A DNA stretch of 64,000 bases, taken from Caballeronia sp. SL2Y3. GTDB lineage: Bacteria; Pseudomonadota; Gammaproteobacteria; Burkholderiales; Burkholderiaceae. This document shows positions 1 through 7,584 of the stretch, in pieces. A program made the position numbers and the translations under genes. Position 1 is the stretch's first letter; each line of letters opens with the position of its first letter. A model generated the notes under the pieces. The model made no database searches. It was not told the DNA's origin and saw nothing but the letters and a program-made list of their open reading frames with translations. Location: positions 2,775,233-2,839,232 of the forward strand of contig NZ_CP084260.1 in the NCBI RefSeq assembly GCF_022879575.1, written 5' to 3'.

Positions 1-1247
1 AACGCGCGGGCCGCGCCGCTGTCGGCGTTCTGCCGCGCGCCAACGCGACCGTGCTGATCGTCGCGGCGCGCGACACGCTGCTGCTCGCCGCTACCGTTCC
101 GCCGCTCAAAGGTCCGAGGCTGCGTCAGGCGCTGCCGAACGTGGTCGAAGACCAGTTGATTCAGGACCCGCAGACGTGCCACATCGCCGTCGATCCGGTC
201 GCGCTCGCCGACGGACGGCGCGTGGTCGCAGTGATCGATCGCGGCTGGTTCCGCTTTGTGTGCGATGCGTTCATGAGCACCGGGCATCGCAATCTGAAGG
301 CGGTTCCGGCCATGCGCTGCCTGCCCGTTCCGGCCGCCGCGCCTGTCATCGCGACGCCGGAAGGCGAAGAGCAAGCCGCCGAAGCCGACGCGCCGCCGAC
401 GCCCTTCATCGCGGGATTGCTCGGCAACGTGATCTCGACCGCGCCTGCGCTGATCGGCGACGTGCAGGCGGCGGCGCCCGCGACCGGCGGCGCGCCGCGC
501 GTCGAGATCGCCATCGCGCGCGGCGAACGCGCGGCGCTCGGCGAAGGCCTCGCGCTGCCCGTCGATTCGATTGCGCCCACGCTCGACGCACTCGCGGGCG
601 AGCATCCACTCACGCTGTATTCGCTCGCCGATATTCCCGGCGACGAGCCGCGCCTCGCGGCGTCGGGCAGACATGCGGCCATCGCGGGCGCGCAGCCGCT
701 CGCGTTCGAGGCGCTCGCCCGCAATGCGCTCGCGAGCCGTTTCGACTTGTGCCAGTTCGAATTCGCGGCGCAGCCGTGGCGGCTCGACCGCGCGACCATG
801 CGCCGCCTGCGCGTGCCGATCGCGCTCGTGGCGGCGTCGGTCATCGTGTCGATTGTCGGCATCAACGTGCAGTGGATTCAGCTTTCGCGCCAGCGCGACG
901 CCATCAACGCGCAGATGACCGAACTGCTGCTCAACGCGTTCCCCAAGACCACGACCGTGCTCGACGCGCCGGATCAGATGTCGCGCAATCTCGACCGGCT
1001 GCGCGTGGCGTCGGGCGAGCTGTCGCCGTCGGATTTTCTGTCGCTCGCCGACGGCCTCGCGCGCTCGCTCGGTCCCGTGCCGGTGAACGGCATCGCCGGG
1101 CTGGATTATCGCGACCGTCATCTGGAAGTGACCTTCAAGCCGGACACCAAGGTCGATCCTGACCTCGGCAAGCGCCTCGCGGCCAATGGGCTGAACGGCG
1201 CCATCGACACGAACACCGGCAAATGGACCATCAGGAGCGGCCAATGA
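1..1247 (+). CDS. gspL: Type II secretion system protein GspL (5' end outside window)
   Basis: Inner-membrane platform protein of the type II secretion system; it links the cytoplasmic ATPase GspE to GspM. The frame is open from base 3 without a start codon, so the N-terminus lies upstream of the window. The cytoplasmic actin-like domain fills most of the visible length. One membrane helix follows at about bases 810-885 (VPIALVAASVIVSIVGINV), and the periplasmic ferredoxin-like domain is at the C-terminus. The stop overlaps the gspM start as ATGA, which fits a coupled gsp operon. Identification rests on overall resemblance to GspL and on the gspM and gspN genes that follow. Confidence 0.9.
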   Translation, partial: RAGRAAVGVLPRANATVLIVAARDTLLLAATVPPLKGPRLRQALPNVVEDQLIQDPQTCHIAVDPVALADGRRVVAVIDRGWFRFVCDAFMSTGHRNLKAVPAMRCLPVPAAAPVIATPEGEEQAAEADAPPTPFIAGLLGNVISTAPALIGDVQAAAPATGGAPRVEIAIARGERAALGEGLALPVDSIAPTLDALAGEHPLTLYSLADIPGDEPRLAASGRHAAIAGAQPLAFEALARNALASRFDLCQFEFAAQPWRLDRATMRRLRVPIALVAASVIVSIVGINVQWIQLSRQRDAINAQMTELLLNAFPKTTTVLDAPDQMSRNLDRLRVASGELSPSDFLSLADGLARSLGPVPVNGIAGLDYRDRHLEVTFKPDTKVDPDLGKRLAANGLNGAIDTNTGKWTIRSGQ

Positions 1248-1747
1248 AAGCGGAGATCGGACGAACGCTCTCTGAGTTCTGGGAGGCGCGCACGCCGCGC
1301 GAAAAAACGCTGTTGATGTGGGGCGGCCTGCTGCTCGGCATCGCGCTGGTTTATCTCGTGCTGTGGGCACCCGCGTACGAAGGCCGCGCCCGCCTGCGCG
1401 ACACCTTGCCGACGATGCAGCGCCAGCTCGCCACGATGACCGCGCAGGCGAACGAAGCACGCTCGCTCGCGGGCAGCGCCGAGGGCGTGACGCCGACGGG
1501 CGGCGCGCTGCGCGATGCGCTCGCGAAGTCGCTCGCGGACAACAACATGCAGCCGACGCAGGTGCAGGTCATCGGCGCGGCGGTGCAGATTCAGTTGAAG
1601 AACGCGTCGTTCCCGAACTGGACGATGTGGCTCGACGACGCGCGCAAGCAGTTCAAGGTGCAGGTGTCGGAAGCGCACATTCAGGCGCTGAAGCCGGACG
1701 GTCAGGTGGACCTGACGGCATCGCTGCAACCGGCCAGCGTCAAATGA
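1244..1747 (+). CDS. gspM: Type II secretion system protein GspM
   Basis: Small bitopic inner-membrane protein of 167 residues that partners GspL in the type II secretion platform. A short cytoplasmic head (about residues 1-21) is followed by one hydrophobic helix at about 23-43 and a periplasmic ferredoxin-like domain. The start at 1244 has an AGGAG ribosome binding site at 1233-1237 and overlaps the gspL stop (ATGA). An ATG at 1223 is in frame but lies inside gspL and has no better signal. Its stop overlaps the next start in the same ATGA manner. Confidence 0.9.
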   Translation: MKAEIGRTLSEFWEARTPREKTLLMWGGLLLGIALVYLVLWAPAYEGRARLRDTLPTMQRQLATMTAQANEARSLAGSAEGVTPTGGALRDALAKSLADNNMQPTQVQVIGAAVQIQLKNASFPNWTMWLDDARKQFKVQVSEAHIQALKPDGQVDLTASLQPASVK

Positions 1748-2526
1748 GCTACTGGACTCGCCGACTCAGGCTCGCGCTGCCGGGACTTATCGTGATGGTG
1801 CTGTCGGTGGCGGGAACGCTGCTCGTGATGATGCCCGCCGCGTGGATCACGCCGCAGTTCGCGAAGGCTACGGGCGGCCACGTGAATCTTGCCGATCCTT
1901 CGGGGTCGCTCTGGCGCGGCTCCGCAACGCTGATGCTCGCGGCGAGCAGCGACGGCTCCGGCGCGACACTGCTGCCGGGGCGCATCGAATGGACGACGGC
2001 GTTCTGGCCGCTTTTCACCGGCCGCGTGCACATGACCATGCGGCAGACGGAGGCGATGCCGGACCCCGTGATCGTCGATGCCACGACGCGCGGCGCGACG
2101 CTATCGGCGGGCGGAATCGCGGTTCCGGCAACGCTGCTCGCCGGTCTGGGCGCGCCGTTCAACACGCTGAATTTCGAGGGGACGGTGCGACTTTCGTGGA
2201 CCGAGTTCCGCTTGCTCGGCAGGAATGCTTACGGACAGTTCGTGGTGACGCTCGACGACATGGCTTCGCGCGTGTCGCGGGTCAAGCCGCTCGGGTCGTA
2301 CCGCGTCGCGTTGCAGGCGCAAGGGGCGACGGCCAGCATCGATCTCTCGACAACCCGGGGCCCTTTGCTGTTGACCGGCAGCGGCGTGGTCTCGCAAGAC
2401 GCGACGACCTTTGAAGGCGCCGCAAAGGCCGAACCGGCGCAGCGCGAAAATCTCGCGGGACTCTTGAATCTGCTCGGCCGACACACCGATCCGGACACCG
2501 TCGCGCTGACGTTCAACCATTATTAG
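1744..2526 (+). CDS. gspN: Type II secretion system protein GspN
   Basis: GspN-family accessory protein of the type II secretion system, 260 residues. It has an N-terminal membrane anchor at about residues 10-32 (LPGLIVMVLSVAGTLLVMM) and a periplasmic beta-rich domain with the family's SGSLWRGSA-type segment near residue 55. GspN is present only in some T2SS loci and its exact role is unsettled. The gene overlaps gspM by an ATGA and ends the operon; the next gene is convergent with only 9 bases between the stops. Confidence 0.88.
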   Translation: MSYWTRRLRLALPGLIVMVLSVAGTLLVMMPAAWITPQFAKATGGHVNLADPSGSLWRGSATLMLAASSDGSGATLLPGRIEWTTAFWPLFTGRVHMTMRQTEAMPDPVIVDATTRGATLSAGGIAVPATLLAGLGAPFNTLNFEGTVRLSWTEFRLLGRNAYGQFVVTLDDMASRVSRVKPLGSYRVALQAQGATASIDLSTTRGPLLLTGSGVVSQDATTFEGAAKAEPAQRENLAGLLNLLGRHTDPDTVALTFNHY

Positions 2527-2535
2527 AGCGCGAAA

Positions 2536-4098
2536 TCAGCCGCCGGCTGAGTCCTTTTGCGTCGCGGAGATCGCCTCGGGCGCGGAAGCCGGCGCCGGCG
2601 CCGGCGCCTTTGCGCCGCCCGTCTCGCGGTTCATCTGCGCGACGTCCCAGCCGCCGCCCAGCGCCTTCACCAGCCCGACCGACGCCACCATGCGCTGGCC
2701 CGCGATGCTCGCGAGCTTCTGTTCCGCCGTGAACGCCGTGGTCTGCGCGGTCAGCACGCTGATGAACGCGACCGTTCCCGCCTTGTACTGATTATTAATG
2801 ATGGCGAGCGCCTGCTGCGCGGACTGAACCGCCTGCTGCTGCACGACGATTTCTTTCTCCAGAATGCGCAGGGACGCGAGATTGTCCTCGACGTCCTGAA
2901 ACGCGGTCAGCACCGTTTGGCGATACGTCGCGACGTTCTGATCGTAGGCGGCGCGGGCCGCTTCGGTACGCGCCGCGCGCAAGCCGCCGTCGAAAATCGT
3001 CGCGGCGATATCCGGCCCGAGCGTCCAGAAACGCGACGGCGCGCGCAGCAATTGCGACAGCACGGAGCTTTCGAAGCCTCCCTGCGCCGACAGCGTGAGC
3101 GTCGGGAAATACGCCGCCATCTCGATGCCGATCTGCTCGTTCGCCGCCGCCGCCTTGCGCTCGGCCGACGCGATATCGGGACGCCGCTCCAGCAGCGCGG
3201 ACGGCATCGCCGTGGGAATGGTCGGCGGGGTGGCGTCGAGCGGCATCGCGGGGAGCGAGAACGTCGACGCCGGCTCGCCGACGAGCACCGCGATGGCATG
3301 CTCGTATTGCGCGCGTGCGACGCCGTTGTCGATGGCTGCGGCCTGCGCCGACTGCAACTGCGTCTGCGCCTGAATCACATCCGAGCGCGCGACGATGCCT
3401 TGCGCGTACTGATTCTGCGTGAGCCTGAGCGACTGCTGATACGCGGCAACGGTCTCGTCGAGCAGCTTTTGCTGCGCGTCGAGTGCGCGCAACTGGAAGT
3501 AGGTCTGCGCGAGCGTCGCCTGAGCGGACAGACGCGCGTTGGCGAGGTCTGCTGCGGCGCCCTGCTGCCCCGCCTTCTGCGCCGTCACCGTCCGGCCGAT
3601 GCTGCCCCACAAGTCCGGCTCCCACGATGCATCGAGCGCGAGACTGTAGTCGTTGCCGACCGTGCTGCGGCTCGTGGCTGTGCCGGTCGTCAGGCGGCTG
3701 CCCGAACGCGACGCCGACGCGGACGCCCCGATAGTCGGGAAATACGCCGCCCGCGCCTCGCCGACGAGCGCGCGCGCCTGGCGATATGCGGCAGCGTACT
3801 GCGCGATGGTCTGGTTCGAGTGGTTCAGACGCGTTTCGAGCTCGTTCAGTTGCGCGTCGGCGTAGACGGTCCACCAGTCGCCGCGGTCCGTGCGGTCGGC
3901 GGGCTCGGCGACTTTCCAGCCTTCGGGCGCTTCCTTGAAAGCGGCGGGCATCGGCGTGGCGGGACGCTGATAATCCGGGCCGACGGCGCAACCCGCGATA
4001 AAGGCCGCGCAGGCGGCGGCAATCGCAATGGTGATCAAATTGCGAGCGGCGGGATGGCGCGACGTGATGGAAGCGGAAACGGCGGGGCGATACGGCAT
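2536..4098 (-). CDS. Efflux outer-membrane lipoprotein, OprM/NodT family
   Basis: Trimeric TolC-like outer-membrane channel of 520 residues that lets tripartite efflux pumps expel drugs. A signal peptide ends in IAGC, so the cysteine is probably lipidated, followed by the family signature GPDYQRP. The two outer-membrane efflux repeats follow, rich in Q/A coiled coil. The family is usually 470-520 residues. It lies on the strand opposite the MarR and DHA2 transporter genes at 4767-6923, but no membrane-fusion (HlyD/EmrA) gene is nearby. It is probably cotranscribed with the small membrane protein at 4296-4583. A stem-loop at 4172-4199 lies in its leader. Confidence 0.9.
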   Translation of the reverse strand: MPYRPAVSASITSRHPAARNLITIAIAAACAAFIAGCAVGPDYQRPATPMPAAFKEAPEGWKVAEPADRTDRGDWWTVYADAQLNELETRLNHSNQTIAQYAAAYRQARALVGEARAAYFPTIGASASASRSGSRLTTGTATSRSTVGNDYSLALDASWEPDLWGSIGRTVTAQKAGQQGAAADLANARLSAQATLAQTYFQLRALDAQQKLLDETVAAYQQSLRLTQNQYAQGIVARSDVIQAQTQLQSAQAAAIDNGVARAQYEHAIAVLVGEPASTFSLPAMPLDATPPTIPTAMPSALLERRPDIASAERKAAAANEQIGIEMAAYFPTLTLSAQGGFESSVLSQLLRAPSRFWTLGPDIAATIFDGGLRAARTEAARAAYDQNVATYRQTVLTAFQDVEDNLASLRILEKEIVVQQQAVQSAQQALAIINNQYKAGTVAFISVLTAQTTAFTAEQKLASIAGQRMVASVGLVKALGGGWDVAQMNRETGGAKAPAPAPASAPEAISATQKDSAGG

Positions 4099-4171
4099 CT
4101 GCTTGTCGAGAATTCGGTTGGCGGCGGTTCGTCCGATGCGGCGAACGCGGTCAGCCGAGATGGTAACGGAA

Positions 4172-4199
4172 CGCCCGCTGCGCGGTTCCGCAGCGGGCG
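4172..4199 (-). repeat. Perfect 11-bp inverted repeat before the efflux channel gene
   Basis: Arms CGCCCGCTGCG (4172-4182) and CGCAGCGGGCG (4189-4199) form a GC-rich hairpin with a 6-base loop. It sits in the 197-base space between the small membrane protein and the outer-membrane lipoprotein genes. No T-tract follows on either strand, so it is not a standard terminator. It could limit read-through or protect mRNA. Confidence 0.5.
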
Positions 4200-4295
4200 T
4201 CGGGCAGACGTTAGGGTAACGGCTTCGCCGTAAGGCTGGTGTTACGTGCGGGAAGATATAGGTTACGGCGCGTTACTCGTGACGATGAACGCGAC

Positions 4296-4583
4296 TTAAC
4301 GGCCGGTCGAGCCGCCCGTGCACGGCCCGCCGATCAGCGCGCGGGGCGACGCACCGCCCGTTTTCTCCGCTACCGCGCCCTTGCGCCGATGCCGATTTTC
4401 GAACCAGCCCATTCCGAGCACCGCCAGCGAGCCGCCCGGCAGCAGGAACACGATCAGATAAAGCGCGAGCTTCCACGAACTCAGCTTCGGCGGGACGAAG
4501 TGACGGGAAGCACTGGCGATCGTGCTGCTGACTTGGCCGATGCGTCGGCGGGCGGTGCGGGCGGTCTCTGCGAAGCGGCTCAT
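4296..4583 (-). CDS. Small single-span membrane protein of an efflux locus
   Basis: Hypothetical protein of 95 residues, not recognised. The N-terminus is basic. One hydrophobic helix follows at about residues 36-58 (LALYLIVFLLPGGSLAVLGMGWF), then a charged tail. A GAAGAGA sequence lies a few bases before the ATG. A convincing promoter (TTGAAA-17-TATTAT at 4674-4702) points at it and shares a palindrome with the MarR promoter, which supports it being expressed. The next gene on the strand is the outer-membrane efflux lipoprotein. It does not look like a shortened HlyD/EmrA. Confidence 0.6.
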   Translation of the reverse strand: MSRFAETARTARRRIGQVSSTIASASRHFVPPKLSSWKLALYLIVFLLPGGSLAVLGMGWFENRHRRKGAVAEKTGGASPRALIGGPCTGGSTGR

Positions 4584-4664
4584 TTACGGTCTCTTCAGGC
4601 GTCGATGGAACGACGCGGCTGGATCAAAACATGGTCTCGGGCGGCGCATTAAGCGCGTAACTCG

Positions 4665-4691
4665 TTGCATAGAATAATATTGACTATGCAA
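4665..4691. promoter_or_regulatory. Probable MarR operator, 8-bp inverted repeat between divergent promoters
   Basis: TTGCATAG (4665-4672) and CTATGCAA (4684-4691) are perfect inverted arms 11 bases apart. The plus-strand promoter is TTGACT (4680-4685), 17 bases, GATACT (4703-4708), toward marR. The minus-strand promoter is TTGAAA (4697-4702), 17 bases, TATTAT (4674-4679), toward the small membrane protein. The two promoters face each other and overlap at the repeat, so one bound repressor would cover both. Assignment to the adjacent MarR protein is inferred from position and from the usual autoregulation in this family. Confidence 0.65.
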
Positions 4692-4766
4692 GTAGTTTTC
4701 AAGATACTGGCGATTGCTTTTTCTCGCACTGTTGTTTCGCGGCACGCCGCGCCGACGTCAAACCGC

Positions 4767-5264
4767 ATGGATAGCGAACCGCTCTACGATCCCGCCACGA
4801 TCCGCCTCGAAACGAGCCTGGGGTATCACCTCGCGAAGGCGCGCAATGTGTTGATCGCGCGCACGGACGAGGCGCTGAAGCCGCTCGATCTCACGTCGCA
4901 GCAGATCGGCGTCATCCTTTCGCTGGCGTCGGGGCGGGCGCGCACGCCGCTCGAACTGTCGCGCGAGATGTCGTACGACAGCGGCTCGATGACGCGGATG
5001 CTCGACAGGTTGGAGAAGAAGGGCTTCGTCAGCCGCACGCGCAGCGACGCGGACCGGCGCATTGTCGAACTCTCGTTGACGGAGCGCGGGCTAGACGCCG
5101 CCGCTCAACTGCCGGCCATCGGCGCGGCGGTGCTCAACGAGCAGCTGCACGGTTTCAGCCGGTCCGAACTGGATCTGCTGATCGCGATGCTGGCGCGCAT
5201 CATCGGCAATTCGCCAACGGACGCGAGCGCCGGCTGCGGGCTCGACGAGTCCGACGCCGACTAG
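4767..5264 (+). CDS. MarR-family transcriptional regulator
   Basis: Winged-helix repressor of 165 residues, typically a dimer that releases DNA on binding phenolic or drug ligands. The MarR core is clear: recognition-helix region ELSREMSYDSGSMTRMLDRLEKKGFVSR and wing DADRRIVELSLTERG. The start at 4767 is preferred because the predicted transcript begins near 4715, which excludes the in-frame upstream start at 4665. The DHA2 transporter follows 100 bases downstream on the same strand. It probably controls that gene and the divergent small membrane protein and channel genes through the palindrome at 4665-4691. Confidence 0.88.
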   Translation: MDSEPLYDPATIRLETSLGYHLAKARNVLIARTDEALKPLDLTSQQIGVILSLASGRARTPLELSREMSYDSGSMTRMLDRLEKKGFVSRTRSDADRRIVELSLTERGLDAAAQLPAIGAAVLNEQLHGFSRSELDLLIAMLARIIGNSPTDASAGCGLDESDAD

Positions 5265-5363
5265 AGCAATCCATCGAGTTCGGGCGGGCACGAGTTGCCC
5301 TATTCACTGTCTGGGCAGAGAATGCCGCGACACACATAATTCACGCGCTGGAGCACAACAACG

Positions 5364-6923
5364 ATGTCGACGACCGCCACGACCGCGCCCGATCCCGCCG
5401 CCCCGGCTCCATTGACCGGCGGCATCCTCGCCTTGCTGACGATGGGCCTCGCGCTCGGCACGTTCATGGAAGTGCTCGACACGTCCATCGCCAACGTCGC
5501 GGTGCCGACCATCTCCGGCAGCCTCGGCGTCGCGACGAGCGAAGGAACGTGGGTCATCTCGTCGTATTCGGTGGCGTCCGCGATCGCGGTGCCGCTGACC
5601 GGATGGCTCGCGCGGCGCGTCGGCGAGGTCAAGCTCTTCACCATTTCCGTGCTGCTGTTCTCGATCGCTTCGGCGCTGTGCGGGTTCGCGCAGAACTTCG
5701 AGTCGCTGATCGCATTCCGGCTGCTGCAAGGTCTCGTCTCCGGCCCGATGGTCCCGCTCTCGCAAACCATCCTCATGCGCAGTTATCCGCCGGAAAAGCG
5801 CGGGCTCGCGCTCGGCCTCTGGGCGATGACCGTGATCGTCGCGCCGATTTTCGGCCCGGTGATGGGCGGCTACATCACGGACAACTACACGTGGCCGTGG
5901 ATTTTCTATATCAACGTGCCGATCGGCGTGTTCTCCGCGGCTATCGCGTACTTCCTCCTGCGCGGCCATGAGACGAAGACGACGAATCAGCGCATCGACG
6001 GCGTCGGGCTCGCGCTGCTCGTCATCGGCGTCGCGAGTCTGCAAATGATGCTCGACCTCGGCAAGGACCGCGACTGGTTCAATTCGAACTTCATCGTGGC
6101 GCTGGCGATCATCGCGGCCATCTCGCTGGCGTTCATGTTCGTCTGGGAGATCACGGAGAAAGAGCCGGTCATCGACTTGTCGCTCTTTCGCGACCGCAAT
6201 TTCGCAATGGGCGTGCTCATCACGTCGCTCGGCTTTCTCGCGTTCTTCGGATCGGTCGTCGTGCTGCCGCTATGGCTGCAAACCGTGCTCGGCTACACGC
6301 CGTGGCTCGCGGGACTCGCGACCGCGCCGGTCGGCATTCTCGCGCTCGTGCTTTCGCCGATGATCGGCCAGAACATGCATCGCATGAACCTGCGCGTCGT
6401 GGCGAGCTTCGCGTTTATCGTGTTCGCGTTCGTGTCGTACTGGAACTCGACGTTCACACTCGACACGCCGTTTCACGACATCGTGTATCCGCGTCTGGTT
6501 CAGGGCATCGGCGTGGCGTGCTTCTTCGTGCCGATGACGACGATCACGCTCTCCAGCGTTTCCGACGAAAGGCTCGCGGGCGCGGCGGGGCTATCGAATT
6601 TCCTGCGCACGCTGTCGGGCGCGATCGGCACGGCGGTGAGCACCACGTTCTGGGAAAACGACATGATCCGGCATCACGCCGTGCTGACCGAATCGGTCAC
6701 GCCGTACGCGCAGACGACCACCGCCTATTCGGATTTGCTCGCGGGCGTCGGCTTGTCGGGGCAAGCGCTCGCCGCGCAACTGGATCGCGTCGTGGCCGCG
6801 CAGGCGTACATGATGTCGACCAACGACTTCTTCCGCATCTCGTTCTATGCGTTTCTGGTGCTCGCCGCGATGGTCTGGCTGACGCGTCCGCGCAAGGGCG
6901 CGTCGGCGTCGATGGGGCATTGA
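5364..6923 (+). CDS. DHA2-family drug:H+ antiporter (EmrB-type MFS)
   Basis: Inner-membrane 14-helix major facilitator of 519 residues. Recognisable motifs include DTSIANVAVPTISG (DHA2 motif D1 in helix 1) and the loop motif GWLARRVGEVK. EmrB-type pumps usually work with an EmrA membrane-fusion protein and a TolC-like channel. Here the channel is present at 2536-4098 and no fusion protein is visible, so the pump either borrows one or works alone. The MarR gene just upstream suggests inducible expression. Substrates cannot be read from sequence. Confidence 0.9.
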   Translation: MSTTATTAPDPAAPAPLTGGILALLTMGLALGTFMEVLDTSIANVAVPTISGSLGVATSEGTWVISSYSVASAIAVPLTGWLARRVGEVKLFTISVLLFSIASALCGFAQNFESLIAFRLLQGLVSGPMVPLSQTILMRSYPPEKRGLALGLWAMTVIVAPIFGPVMGGYITDNYTWPWIFYINVPIGVFSAAIAYFLLRGHETKTTNQRIDGVGLALLVIGVASLQMMLDLGKDRDWFNSNFIVALAIIAAISLAFMFVWEITEKEPVIDLSLFRDRNFAMGVLITSLGFLAFFGSVVVLPLWLQTVLGYTPWLAGLATAPVGILALVLSPMIGQNMHRMNLRVVASFAFIVFAFVSYWNSTFTLDTPFHDIVYPRLVQGIGVACFFVPMTTITLSSVSDERLAGAAGLSNFLRTLSGAIGTAVSTTFWENDMIRHHAVLTESVTPYAQTTTAYSDLLAGVGLSGQALAAQLDRVVAAQAYMMSTNDFFRISFYAFLVLAAMVWLTRPRKGASASMGH

Positions 6924-6933
6924 CGCGCGGGCG

Positions 6934-7443
6934 TCACTGAATCGGCGTGACGGATTGCGCCGGCTGGCTGTCCAGATTCAGCGGCACCGACTGCATCTGC
7001 TGCGGCTGCTGCGGCTGCTGCACGGCTTGCGGCGTCGCGTTCACGGGCCGCGACGTGCCGTTGCGCACGAACTGCTTGAAGTCAGCGCCCGCCTGCCAAG
7101 GATTCGGATCGCATCCCAGTGGGCTGTCGCAGTGCGCCGCGAAGCCGATGGTCGCGGTGCCTTCGTTGCTCGGCGTCTTCGTGACCTGATAGGCAAGCGC
7201 GCGCTTGCCGCTCGACGGACCGGCCGTCTGAATCACCGAATCGGTGATGGCCTGCAACTTGTACTCCGAATGATTCGTTACCCAGACCTGAGCGCGCGCC
7301 CACCAGGCGTCGCATTCGAGCTTGCTCATGCAGGTGAGCGGCGCGGTGGCCTGCTCGATCGTCTGGCTGCTGACCTGCGTTTCGGCCGCGCATCCGGCCA
7401 TCAAGGCCAGCGACGCGGCTGCGCTGATGAGTCGGTAGTTCAT
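6934..7443 (-). CDS. Hypothetical lipoprotein with proline/glutamine-rich tail
   Basis: Predicted lipoprotein of 169 residues, not recognised at family level. The start at 7443 gives a lipobox (SLALMAGC at about residues 10-17), while the longer open frame upstream spoils the signal peptide. The mature part holds several cysteines (TCMSKLECDAWW, AHCDSPLGCDPNPW), which may form disulfides. The C-terminal region is a low-complexity QQPQQPQQMQ stretch. The gene is convergent with the DHA2 transporter, 10 bases apart, and is probably monocistronic. Confidence 0.75.
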   Translation of the reverse strand: MNYRLISAAASLALMAGCAAETQVSSQTIEQATAPLTCMSKLECDAWWARAQVWVTNHSEYKLQAITDSVIQTAGPSSGKRALAYQVTKTPSNEGTATIGFAAHCDSPLGCDPNPWQAGADFKQFVRNGTSRPVNATPQAVQQPQQPQQMQSVPLNLDSQPAQSVTPIQ

Positions 7444-7584
7444 CGCATTCCCGATAGTCGATAAAAAGCCGATTTTGGCCCGCACGCGCGTGCGGTGTTC
7501 GGCGCGTTTCCGTCTGTTGCAAAACGCGTCGTTTTTGCCGCACGCGCCACGGCGCAGCAAGAAAAAAGTGCTGGTTATGTGCGC

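Noticed and set aside
2557..4233. Long plus-strand open frame opposite the outer-membrane efflux gene
   Set aside because: It is arginine-rich, has no family resemblance and lies wholly opposite a clear OprM/NodT gene; it comes from GC-rich codon bias.
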